Positions 1-6,822 of a stretch of 13,547 nt of DNA are shown one piece after another. Below the pieces are notes generated by a model that did not search any database, had not been told where the DNA came from, and worked only from the letters and a program-made list of their open reading frames with translations. How positions within the stretch are numbered: position 1 is the first letter of the stretch; each line of letters opens with the position of its first letter. Source of the stretch: JBHIBA01 sp046758845 (GTDB lineage Bacteria > UBA8248 > JACPRG01 > G963555815); contig JBHIBA010000101.1 of assembly GCA_046758845.1 (NCBI GenBank), positions 1-13,547 of the forward strand, given 5' to 3'. The position numbers and the translations under genes were made by a program.

Positions 1-877
1 GAATCATCGTCGTAACCTTCTCCTTTTGGATCGTCTCCAGGATGTCTTTCGTTTCCGTCGACGGGGTCATCACGACTTTTCCGCCGGTGAGGAAACCAGG
101 ATTCATCGAAACCTCGATCGCCATGTTGTGGGTTACAGGGGTTGCGATCAAGGTGATGTCCCGAGGGCTTCGTTCCCAGGCTTTTGTCCGGTACTCCACG
201 TTGCACAGGAAATCGTCGTGCGTTCGCGGCACAAGCTTGGGGAGACCGGTCGAACCGCCGGTAGGCATCAGGTGGCAGATTTCACATGGATCGGGCCTGA
301 ACGCCCGCAGGTGATTGCCGGGATAATTAGTCAGATCAACGTTTTTGAAAATTCGCTCAAAAAAAATCGCGCCTTCGGGTAGCGAGTCACCCTCGTCGTG
401 GAAAGCGATGACGAAGATGTGTTTCAAGGTAGGGACTGAGGAGAGAGCCGCGATCATTGGGACGTAATCGGTCTTCCGATAGCGGAGCGGAACGATCCAG
501 GCCTTCGCGTCGGTGAGTTTAAGAAAGTGCGCAATTTCCCGCTCGGAAAACCGCGGCCTGCACATCACCGGGATGGCGCCAATCTTGTGGAGGCCATAAT
601 ACGCGTAGACGAATTCAGGCCAGTTTGGGATTTGCAGAAGAACCCGGTCCAGCTTCTGTATGCCTTGTTCGATGAAAGCGATGGCCGTCCTGTCCGTGGA
701 GTCGCGAAGCTCGCGGTAGGTCAGCCGGCTTTCCCCGGCCACGAGAGCTTCCTTGTCGGGATAAACGTCGCAACTCCTGTCGAGCATCTGTCCAAGAGAC
801 ATCCCGGACCACCATCGCCGGTCGTAGTATGTTTCCATCAACTGCTGGGGGAAAGGCGTCGCGCCCTCAAGCACCAT
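1..877 (-). CDS. EntE-like aryl/acyl-acid AMP ligase, N-terminal part (cut by window edge)
   Basis: This is a class I adenylate-forming enzyme. The family activates a carboxylic acid with ATP to an acyl-adenylate and passes it to CoA or a carrier-protein thiol. The frame is open from an ATG at 877 to base 1, giving 292 codons of an expected ~540, so the C-terminal part is outside the window. The start (M-V-L-E-G-A-T-P-F-P) matches the usual start of dihydroxybenzoate-AMP ligases. The A3 P-loop GGSTGLPK is at residues 207-214, followed by PRTH-D-D as in EntE/DhbE, and the aryl-acid motif H-N is at 250-251. The residues after H-N are M-A-I-E-V. EntE/DhbE carry an aromatic there and a serine that reads the 2-hydroxyl of the substrate, so the substrate is probably not salicylate or dihydroxybenzoate. 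An in-frame TGA at 982-980 bounds the frame upstream. G+C is visibly lower than in the trp and M16 genes, which may mean acquisition. The family call is firm; the substrate is unknown. Confidence 0.88.
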   Translation of the reverse strand, partial: MVLEGATPFPQQLMETYYDRRWWSGMSLGQMLDRSCDVYPDKEALVAGESRLTYRELRDSTDRTAIAFIEQGIQKLDRVLLQIPNWPEFVYAYYGLHKIGAIPVMCRPRFSEREIAHFLKLTDAKAWIVPLRYRKTDYVPMIAALSSVPTLKHIFVIAFHDEGDSLPEGAIFFERIFKNVDLTNYPGNHLRAFRPDPCEICHLMPTGGSTGLPKLVPRTHDDFLCNVEYRTKAWERSPRDITLIATPVTHNMAIEVSMNPGFLTGGKVVMTPSTETKDILETIQKEKVTTMI

Positions 878-973
878 CGCTGTTTTCCATCGTTCCGCCA
901 GATTGTCCGATCTCTCAACCACCAACGGAGCCGGGTGCTGACATTTCGTCGCGATACAGCCGATCCTTTTCTG

Positions 974-1189
974 CCCTTTTCAGCGGAATTTCGCGTTTCG
1001 ACTCTTGACTGCGGCACGCCTGGCCCTCTTCGTCGTTTGGGAGATCCGCGTTAATGAAGAAGAACCTAGTTCAGACCGCTGACCTGTTTCTATGATTTGG
1101 ATCAGTTGATGGAGGATTTCCGCGGTCAGGAAGATGGCGGACCAACCCTCATAGGGGAATGCCACTTTCGCTGGAATTTCTCGTTTTGA
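974..1189. repeat. Imperfect ~28-bp direct repeat pair (974-1001 and 1162-1189)
   Basis: Two copies of a related ~28-bp sequence lie 188 bp apart. The shared core is GGAATTTC-n-CGTTT-n-GA (15 of 17 identical) at 985-1001 and 1173-1189, preceded in both copies by a CC-CTTT-C-GC-like stretch. From memory this resembles the repeated end motifs of IS21-family elements, but I could not compare it with a database. The only frame between them (minus strand, GTG near 1165, ending at the 982-980 stop) gives a 61-residue product that I do not recognise. It runs straight through the repeats, so I do not call it a gene. Confidence 0.5.
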
Positions 1190-1231
1190 AGATTGCTCAG
1201 GCCATGCCCGCTCTATCGCGAAACAAAAGTT

Positions 1232-1395
1232 TTCCGGGGGGTCCAGGGGGGCGGACGCACCGCGTCAGGTTTCCGCACTTGCGCACCTGCTGAATCACCT
1301 GTCGCAAGGCGAGCGCCAAAGACGCTCGGCTTAAGCGCACCGAGCTCCAACCGCAGTCCGGCCGGCACGCAAGTGCCCAAAAAGGCCCCCCAGAA
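1232..1395. repeat. Nested inverted repeats in the gap after the radical SAM gene
   Basis: This AT/GC-patchy stretch has no supported gene. Outer arms TTCCGGGGGG (1232-1241) and CCCCCCAGAA (1386-1395) pair with one mismatch. Inside them GCACTTGCG (1275-1283) is the exact reverse complement of CGCAAGTGC (1368-1376). A second, competing pairing exists: CTTGCG (1278-1283) with CGCAAG (1303-1308), whose loop contains CACCTG twice. A third hairpin is CGAGCG (1310-1315) with CGCTCG (1323-1328). It could be a folded transcript or a decayed repeat element. No U-run follows in the direction of the radical SAM gene, so it is not a standard intrinsic terminator. Confidence 0.5.
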
Positions 1396-1427
1396 GTTTT
1401 ATTTCTTATTCTTGCCTGTGCAGGAGT

Positions 1428-2366
1428 TCACCGGGCGACGGCTTTGCGGACTTTCCGGTAGTAGGCCTTCTCTCCCTCCCCCAGCCGCTCGACGTCCCCC
1501 TCTCCGACGAGGGATTCCAGAAAGCGCTGCGTCTTTTCCCTCTCGACGCCGAAGGCGGCGAGGAGGTCGGCGACTGTGGCGGGTCTCCGGTCCAGGTAGG
1601 CGGCGATCGACTCTTCCGGGTCTTCCGGAGGCTCAGAAGGCGGGACGTCCGGAAACTCCGCGATGACCTCTGCGGGCGGACCCAGGGCGTCGCGAATCGC
1701 CTCCAGCTCTTCCTGAGTCAGGGCCAGCGCGGATGGATAAGCCGGGGGCCGGACGACCGTGTTGAGCTGGACCCGGTCGGGCCCGATGCGGTGGATCGCC
1801 TTCTTCAAGGCAGAGACCTCCTCGGGCGTATCGTTCATCCCGCGGACGAAAACGATCTCGAGCCAGAATTGTCCGGAGAATTCCCTGTGCAGGGCGATGA
1901 GTCCCTCGACCATCCGGGCCGGGTCAATGGAGGCGTGGGGGTGATTGAGGCTGCGAAAGACATTGGACGTGACGGCGTCCAGGCTCGGCACGAGGACGTC
2001 CGCCGCGCAGAGGTCGGCGCGCACATCGGGCAGGTGAAGAAGGCTGCTGTGCGTGATGGCGGCCACGGGGATATCGGTCATCGCCTTGATGCCCCGGATG
2101 ATGTCGCCGAGTCCGGTGTGGAGGGTCGGCTCGCCGGAGCCCGTGACCGTTACGTGATCGAGACGGGGCCAGGCCTTCAGGGCCTCGCGCACGTCGGCCA
2201 GCACCTCTTCCACCGGGATGAAGACCTTCCGCTCGGCCGTGAGGGTTTTTGTCCGCCCCAGCTCGCAGTAGACGCAATCCATGTTGCACGTCTTGAAGGG
2301 CAGGGGGTCCACCCCCAGGGAAAGGCCCAGCCGCCTGGAAGGTACAGGTCCGAAAACGGCGCTCAA
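1428..2366 (-). CDS. Radical SAM Fe-S protein, COG0731 / TYW1-like
   Basis: The product is 312 residues. The start motif F-G-P-V-P-S-R-R-L-G and the cluster Cys27-x3-Cys31-x2-Cys34 mark a radical SAM enzyme that binds a 4Fe-4S cluster and cleaves S-adenosylmethionine. GSGEPTLH at 76-83 is the glycine-rich SAM-binding strand typical of COG0731, the family annotated as wyosine-synthase-like (TYW1-related). Bacterial members generally have no proven substrate, so a tRNA role should not be assumed. Residues ~230-312 are acidic and then helical and look like a C-terminal winged-helix-type extension. The start is TTG at 2366. It is supported by a GAGGAA Shine-Dalgarno about 7 nt upstream and by the conserved N-terminal motif beginning immediately after it. 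The gene is cut off from its upstream neighbour by the terminator at 2454-2483, so it probably has its own promoter in a short gap. Confidence 0.9.
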   Translation of the reverse strand: MSAVFGPVPSRRLGLSLGVDPLPFKTCNMDCVYCELGRTKTLTAERKVFIPVEEVLADVREALKAWPRLDHVTVTGSGEPTLHTGLGDIIRGIKAMTDIPVAAITHSSLLHLPDVRADLCAADVLVPSLDAVTSNVFRSLNHPHASIDPARMVEGLIALHREFSGQFWLEIVFVRGMNDTPEEVSALKKAIHRIGPDRVQLNTVVRPPAYPSALALTQEELEAIRDALGPPAEVIAEFPDVPPSEPPEDPEESIAAYLDRRPATVADLLAAFGVEREKTQRFLESLVGEGDVERLGEGEKAYYRKVRKAVAR

Positions 2367-2453
2367 CGCAAATTCCTCAGAAAAGCCCTTGATTGGCGCT
2401 TATCGCATCAATCAGGCTAGCACATGCCGGCCGGCTTCGCCCGGGGGCGGGGG

Positions 2454-2483
2454 AAAAAAGAGCCGCGCGGCGCGGCCCTTTTT
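2454..2483. terminator. Bidirectional intrinsic terminator
   Basis: A perfect GCCGCG/CGCGGC stem with a 3-nt loop is extended by a G-U and a G-C pair, then by five A-T pairs. This gives about 13 bp, with A-runs and T-runs on both sides, so it should work in both directions. It ends transcription of the secreted-protein gene on the minus strand and overlaps that gene's TAA stop (2484-2482). Confidence 0.88.
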
Positions 2484-3039
2484 ACTGCCGGCTGGAGTCG
2501 CCGATGGGGGGAACGATCCTGCCTTCGATGATCCCGAAGTTCTTCGCGAAGTTCAGGTTCATATTCGGCGGCGGAAACTCTTTCGACGCCAGGGGGTCCA
2601 GGATCACCTCGAAGTAGCCAATCTGGCTGCTCCGCTCCTGCACGTCCCGCGCCCAGATCTTGATGTAGACAAGCAGGTCCGTCGCGTTGGAGAGGGTTCC
2701 CGATCGCAGCGCGTCGAAAGTGCTCAAGACAAAATGGCCGGTGACTTCCTTCTCTTCACCGGGCTTGATTCGGTAAGAGCCGAAGGCCTCGTCGGAATAC
2801 GGCGGGTTTTCAAAGCTCCAGACAATCTCTTTGAGGTTGGCTTCCCCCGCCTTGACCGAGAGGTACACCGGCAGATTCCGGGCCGGCAAGATTTTCTTCG
2901 GGGCGTGAAGCAGGACGATCTTCGGAGCGTCCGGCGCGACCGCCTGGCCCTGCTGAATGATGATTTGCGCCGCCGCAACGGAGGCTCCCACAACCAAGAA
3001 CAACGCCAACGCAATCGCACAAACCCGCCTGGCCGTCAT
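2482..3039 (-). CDS. Small secreted protein of unknown function
   Basis: The product is 185 residues. An N-terminal signal peptide is clear: basic T-A-R-R, a hydrophobic stretch of about 15 residues, then A-A-A-Q, so cleavage is expected near residues 22-23 and the protein is exported. The rest alternates beta-strand-like segments (I-V-L-L-H-A-P and V-Y-L-S-V, and later a segment around L-V-Y-I-K-I-W-A-R-D), which suggests an Ig-like or other beta-sandwich fold. There are no metal-binding clusters, and I do not recognise a named family. An ATG at 3054 is in frame, but AGGAGG lies between it and the ATG at 3039 with ideal spacing (5 nt), so 3039 is the start. The gene follows trpC on the same strand after a 161-nt gap and ends in the terminator at 2454-2483. 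It may be read through from the trp genes or have its own promoter. Confidence 0.82.
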   Translation of the reverse strand: MTARRVCAIALALFLVVGASVAAAQIIIQQGQAVAPDAPKIVLLHAPKKILPARNLPVYLSVKAGEANLKEIVWSFENPPYSDEAFGSYRIKPGEEKEVTGHFVLSTFDALRSGTLSNATDLLVYIKIWARDVQERSSQIGYFEVILDPLASKEFPPPNMNLNFAKNFGIIEGRIVPPIGDSSRQ

Positions 3040-3054
3040 CTTTTCCTCCTGCAC
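3034..3054 (-). promoter_or_regulatory. Strong ribosome binding site deciding the secreted-protein start
   Basis: AGGAGG followed by AAAAG sits directly before the ATG at 3039 and inside the longer frame that begins at 3054. This makes the downstream ATG the likely start and removes five residues from the longest open frame. Confidence 0.75.
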
Positions 3055-3200
3055 TTCGGCCGCCCCTGAAAGCCCTTCCGCCGGTATTGGGTTCCCCCCC
3101 CTTCGGCCTCAAGTGGATAGACCCTTCACTCCGGCTGGTGTGGATCTAATTTATCCCGGTAAACCTCCGCCGTCGATATAAAATTCCCGGGGATTCCGCC

Positions 3201-4061
3201 TCAGCCTGCGCCCCTGAGCTCGCGCAGTTTCTCGGCCGGGTTTGGGGATCGCATCAGGGCCTCGCCGACCAGAAAGCACCGGAATCCCCCTCTGTGAAGA
3301 CGCTCCACTTGCTCTCGGGAATGAATGCCGCTTTCGGCCACCTTGATACATCCTTCGGGGATTCCCGCCAACAGCCGAAGAGAGGTCTCCGTGTCCGTGT
3401 GAAAGTCGGCCAGGTTCCGGTTGTTGACGCCGATGATGTCCGCGCCGCAGGCGGCGGCCCGCTCCACCTCTTCGGCCGTATGCGCCTCGACGAGGGCGGC
3501 CATGCCGAGTCCCCGCGTGAGGGCCAGCAGGTCGCCGATCTCCTCATTCCGCAGACACCGGACAATGAGCAAAACGGCGTCCGCCCCTGCGGCCCGGGCC
3601 TGATAGACCTGATATGGGGCCACGGTGAAGTCTTTCCGGAGAACGGGGAGGGAAACCGATCTTCTAACGTCCGACAGGTGCGCCAGGCTGCCCTGGAAGT
3701 AGCGGGGTTCGGTCAGGATGGAAAGGGCGGCAGCGCCGCCCCTCTCGTAGGAGCGGGCCAGGGCGACCGGGTCATAGGATGGCGCCAGCAGGCCGGCCGA
3801 GGGTGAGGCGCGCTTGGCCTCGGCGATGATCCGCACGTCCCCTTCGTCGTCGCTTTCAGGGGAGCGGGCCAGGGCCTCTTTAAGATTCCGGGGCGGTGGG
3901 GCGTCGGCCGCGCGGCGGCGGACCTCCCCGAGGGGCACGCGCCTTTCCTCTTCCACAAGCTCCCGCCGGACCCACTCGACGATCTCCCCCAGAACGGTCC
4001 GCTCCCCCTGAGAGGTTCGCTCCGGGGACGCGCGCCCCGAGGGCCTTGGCGATTCAGGCAT
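3201..4061 (-). CDS. trpC: Indole-3-glycerol-phosphate synthase
   Basis: TrpC closes the ring of carboxyphenylamino-deoxyribulose phosphate to indole-3-glycerol phosphate in tryptophan synthesis. It is a cytosolic TIM barrel. The 286-residue product carries the whole signature: E81 and K83 in E-A-K-R-x-S-P-S, K143 in L-R-K-D-F, E192 in V-E-A-H, N213 in G-V-N-N-R-N-L, E243/S244 in A-E-S-G, and the phosphate loop F-L-V-G-E-A-L-M. It is monofunctional, with no TrpF fused. The start is ATG 4061, one base after the trpD stop, which suggests translational coupling. A longer frame reaches 4148 but would overlap trpD. The first ~20 residues are Pro/Ser/Arg-rich and not typical, so a start slightly further in is possible. 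Confidence 0.96.
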   Translation of the reverse strand: MPESPRPSGRASPERTSQGERTVLGEIVEWVRRELVEEERRVPLGEVRRRAADAPPPRNLKEALARSPESDDEGDVRIIAEAKRASPSAGLLAPSYDPVALARSYERGGAAALSILTEPRYFQGSLAHLSDVRRSVSLPVLRKDFTVAPYQVYQARAAGADAVLLIVRCLRNEEIGDLLALTRGLGMAALVEAHTAEEVERAAACGADIIGVNNRNLADFHTDTETSLRLLAGIPEGCIKVAESGIHSREQVERLHRGGFRCFLVGEALMRSPNPAEKLRELRGAG

Positions 4062-4062
4062 T

Positions 4063-5091
4063 CTAAGTTGAGGCGGGATCGGGGCGGTTGGTGAACTCGC
4101 GAACGGCCTCCAGCTTCGCACGGGCCTTCCCGGAATCGAGAGATTCAACCGCCAGGGTAACGGCCTCTTTCAGGGAATCGGTGCGGCCGGAGACGTAAAT
4201 CGCCGCAGCCGCGTTAAGCACGACGATGTCCCGAGCAGGGCCGGTTCTCCCGTTCAAAACCATGAGGGTGATCTGGACGTTGTCTTCGATCTGGCTCACC
4301 CGGCACGCTTCGATGGGGTGGGTGTGAAGACCCACGTCTTCGGGCGCAATCTCGTACGTCCGGACCTTTTCATTCCGCACCTCGGAGACCTTGGTGGGTC
4401 CCGCGAGGGTGATCTCGTCCAGGCCGTCCGACCCATGCACCACCAGGGCTTGGAGGGCGCCGAGGTTCTTCATGACGTTTGCGATCATCTCGGTCAGCGA
4501 CGCCTCGTACACCCCGATCACCTGGGCCCTCGCGCCGGCCGGGTTCGTCAGGGGTCCCATGACGTTGAAAATGCTGCGCAGGCCGGTCTCCCGCCTGGGA
4601 CCGACGGCGTATTTCATGGAGGCGTGCAGCGCAGGGGCGAACAGGAACGCGAAGCCCACTTCGTCCAGACAGGCCCCCGCCGTCTCGGGCGGGATTTCGA
4701 TTTTCACGCCCAGCGCCGCCAAGACGTCGGCGCTTCCGCAGTGGCTGGAGACGGCCCGGCCCCCGTGCTTGGCCATGGGGACGCCGGCCCCGGCGGCGAC
4801 CAGGGCGGCGGTGGTGGAGACGTTGAACGTATGGGCGGCGTCTCCGCCCGTGCCGGCGGTGTCCACGAGGACCTCGTGCTTCGTGTGAACCTTTGTGGCC
4901 CTGGCGCGCATGGCGCGGGCGCTGCCGGTGATCTCCTCGGCGGTTTCCCCTTTCATGCGCAGGGCCGTCATGTAGGCGGCGATCTGGGCCGGCGTGCAAA
5001 GACCGCCCATGATCTCGGTCATCGTCTCCTCGGCCTCTTCCGCCGAGAGGTGATGGCCTGCGACGACCTGGGTCAGGGCTTCCTTGATCAT
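4063..5091 (-). CDS. trpD: Anthranilate phosphoribosyltransferase
   Basis: TrpD transfers phosphoribose from PRPP to anthranilate, the second step of tryptophan synthesis. The product is 342 residues, the usual length for the stand-alone enzyme with no fused TrpG. The PRPP/Mg motif GTGGD is at 80-84, the anthranilate/PRPP loop K-H-G-G-R-A-V-S-S at 108-116, and F-N-V-M-G-P-L-T-N-P-A follows about 60 residues later. The small N-terminal helical domain is present. The gene starts 13 nt after the stop of the DUF4330 gene and ends 1 nt before trpC, so the three form one operon. The gene for its amidotransferase partner, trpG, lies 3.5 kb away on the same strand, with no trpE between. Confidence 0.97.
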   Translation of the reverse strand: MIKEALTQVVAGHHLSAEEAEETMTEIMGGLCTPAQIAAYMTALRMKGETAEEITGSARAMRARATKVHTKHEVLVDTAGTGGDAAHTFNVSTTAALVAAGAGVPMAKHGGRAVSSHCGSADVLAALGVKIEIPPETAGACLDEVGFAFLFAPALHASMKYAVGPRRETGLRSIFNVMGPLTNPAGARAQVIGVYEASLTEMIANVMKNLGALQALVVHGSDGLDEITLAGPTKVSEVRNEKVRTYEIAPEDVGLHTHPIEACRVSQIEDNVQITLMVLNGRTGPARDIVVLNAAAAIYVSGRTDSLKEAVTLAVESLDSGKARAKLEAVREFTNRPDPAST

Positions 5092-5104
5092 TTCTCTCAG
5101 CGCC

Positions 5105-6058
5105 TTAGGAGCTCACCTCGGGTTTGTAATCCGCCGGCAGGACTTCGACCTTTCGGAATATGAGCGGGAGCTGGTAGAGCGGCGTCTGGAAATACCCGTC
5201 CCCGCCGGCCCGAATGAATAGTGACCCGAAATGATAACCTCTTTCGTTGTGCGCGCAGAGGCACTCCAAGATCAGCTCCATGTCCCGCTTTTCGGCACTC
5301 ACCTCGACACGAGCCTCGCCCTGCAGGTTCCACGTCTTGATTCGGCTTGGGTCGATCCGGAGGACCCGCTTGATCTCAAGCCGCAACATATCAGGTGCGA
5401 TATCTTTTGGAGGCATTGCGCGGTCGCCCTCCCGGAGCATCTCGACCGTGTACCGATCGATTTTCAGGGCCTGCGCCCGGATGCGCAACCACCGCTTCAC
5501 CGGCATGTACGACTTGACCAAGGAGTCGTCGAGTCGGAGGGCTTCACCGACGAGGATGTATTTCGGCGTGACGAAAGTGTAAGACTTTCCGCTTTGCAGC
5601 GGCTGGTCCTTGTAAAAGAACGTCTCGTTCTCTATGGGACCGCGAATTTTCATCCGGACGCGCACCTGCCGTTTGTCCCCCGGCACGCGGGCCAGGATCT
5701 GTTGGTTCCCGAGCTTGATGACGTTGGCCGCCCGCTCGTTCACCAACACCTGTACAATTTCCGCCGTTGTGTCCGGATGTGTCGAGTCCTTGTCTCCGGC
5801 GCGGATTCGGGCGGCCACGGCCGGGTCGAGGTCGCGGAAGACGAACTGAATGTCCTCCAGAATCGCCGGCTCCCTCTCGGGCTTCTCTTGGGCTTTCGCC
5901 TCGGACCCCACGGCGGCCGTCTTGGGGGCGCTCGACGGGACCAGCTCGGGCGTCTGGAACCAGTAATACCGGATCAAGAAAACGGCCACAACGAGCACCA
6001 GGAGGTCGAAGAGGTTGATCACGCCCCCGATCCTTCCTTTTTCGTCCAGCCATTTCAC
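5105..6058 (-). CDS. DUF4330-domain membrane-anchored protein
   Basis: The product is 317 residues. The start M-K-W-L-D-E-K-G-R-I-G-G followed by N-L-F-D-L-L-V-L-V-V is the typical opening of DUF4330 proteins: a short cytoplasmic lead, then one membrane helix at residues ~13-34. A linker rich in Ala, Pro, Glu and Lys (about 38-67) leads to a beta-rich domain (~68-200), so the bulk probably faces the periplasm. Residues ~200-317 go beyond the usual DUF4330 length and I do not recognise them. The start codon is GTG at 6058, with GAGGAG 10 nt upstream. It is the first gene of the run DUF4330-trpD-trpC. The function of DUF4330 is unknown, and its place before trpD may only reflect shared transcription. 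Confidence 0.85.
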   Translation of the reverse strand: MKWLDEKGRIGGVINLFDLLVLVVAVFLIRYYWFQTPELVPSSAPKTAAVGSEAKAQEKPEREPAILEDIQFVFRDLDPAVAARIRAGDKDSTHPDTTAEIVQVLVNERAANVIKLGNQQILARVPGDKRQVRVRMKIRGPIENETFFYKDQPLQSGKSYTFVTPKYILVGEALRLDDSLVKSYMPVKRWLRIRAQALKIDRYTVEMLREGDRAMPPKDIAPDMLRLEIKRVLRIDPSRIKTWNLQGEARVEVSAEKRDMELILECLCAHNERGYHFGSLFIRAGGDGYFQTPLYQLPLIFRKVEVLPADYKPEVSS

Positions 6059-6433
6059 GGGAAATCGGCTCCTCTGGGGTTCCGGCCCCCCATCTTCCCG
6101 GCGCGGCGCAAATCCGTCCTTCCGCGTAAATGACTACCATACAGCCAATCCAAGGGGCAAACCCTCGCGGCTTCCGGAAAAGCCTGCCGCCGCGGGCTCT
6201 CTCCTGAATCCATAGCCCCGTTGTCCCGATTTGCCAGATTTATTTCTTCCGGGCGTGATTTTGGGCTTGACAGGCCGGAATACGGAGATAGATACGCTCG
6301 GTATTTCTCGCGCTGCTTGGTGGTGCATCGAGGTACGGCATCGGGGAGGCCACGGCGGAGCGGGTTTTTTTGTGTTTGGCGTCATTTCAGTCGGCGGAAG
6401 ACTGCGGCCAAGAGAATCGGAAAGGGTGACCGG
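6059..6433. other. Divergent intergenic region
   Basis: This gap lies between the minus-strand DUF4330-trpDC operon and the plus-strand PxxKW gene. It must carry the promoter for both. Only the plus-strand one is convincing. On the minus strand the best -10-like string is TATGGT near 6138-6143, with no good -35. The frame that extends the PxxKW protein upstream to 6221 is rich in Arg and Ser and unlike the family, so it is not coding. A short hairpin CAGTC/GACTG lies near 6390-6406. Confidence 0.5.
6267..6295 (+). promoter_or_regulatory. Putative sigma-70 promoter for the PxxKW gene
   Basis: A perfect -35 TTGACA is at 6267-6272. A weak -10 follows at 6289-6295 (TAGATA or AGATAC, spacer 16-17). 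If used, it leaves a leader of about 130 nt before the ATG at 6434. Confidence 0.45.
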
Positions 6434-6715
6434 ATGATCTGCACAACGATTCGCGAAGGAACGGATTGTCTCTTTATGACCCATAACGGGTGCGGTTTCA
6501 ACGGCGGACAGTGTTACGCCGTTTCGCAGGAATGCGAGGGCTGCAAGTTTGCGGTGGAGTACCCGACGGGGAAGTACTGCCAGATCTTCCCGGACCCCGC
6601 GAGCAAGTGGGCCCTTGGGGCGTGCAACCTCGCAAGCCACGTGGACCGAAAGCGGGCCACCGCCGAGCAGAAGGTGAACCCCCTGAAGGCCTCCAAGCGG
6701 TCCCGGAAGGGCTGA
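6434..6715 (+). CDS. PxxKW family cysteine-rich protein
   Basis: The product is 93 residues and matches the PxxKW family, small cysteine-rich proteins known mainly from Deltaproteobacteria and of unknown function. It begins M-I-C-T-T-I-R-E-G, carries about seven cysteines in the first two thirds (including C-E-G-C), then P-T-G-K-Y-C, then the name motif P-D-P-A-S-K-W, and ends in a basic tail N-P-L-K-A-S-K-R-S. The cysteines suggest metal binding or redox sensitivity, which is an inference. The start is ATG 6434 rather than the longer frame from 6221, because family homology begins there and AAAGGGTGA lies just upstream. It is transcribed opposite to the trp genes on both sides. Confidence 0.88.
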   Translation: MICTTIREGTDCLFMTHNGCGFNGGQCYAVSQECEGCKFAVEYPTGKYCQIFPDPASKWALGACNLASHVDRKRATAEQKVNPLKASKRSRKG

Positions 6716-6822
6716 GGAGCTCTCACCTTTAGCGACCCCCTTCGCCCGGCAAACTCGCGAGCAGGGCAAATTTCAGGCGAGCCTCCGGACCTGCACAGGT
6801 TACCGTTCCGCACCCGCCAGTC

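Noticed and set aside
980..1165. 61-residue minus-strand frame ending at the stop upstream of the ligase
   Set aside because: No family likeness, basic low-complexity end, and it passes through both copies of the direct repeat. It is more likely non-coding.
1191..1427. tRNA or CRISPR content in the repeat-rich gap
   Set aside because: I found no cloverleaf with a T-loop and no set of evenly spaced direct repeats. The repeats are inverted and not periodic.
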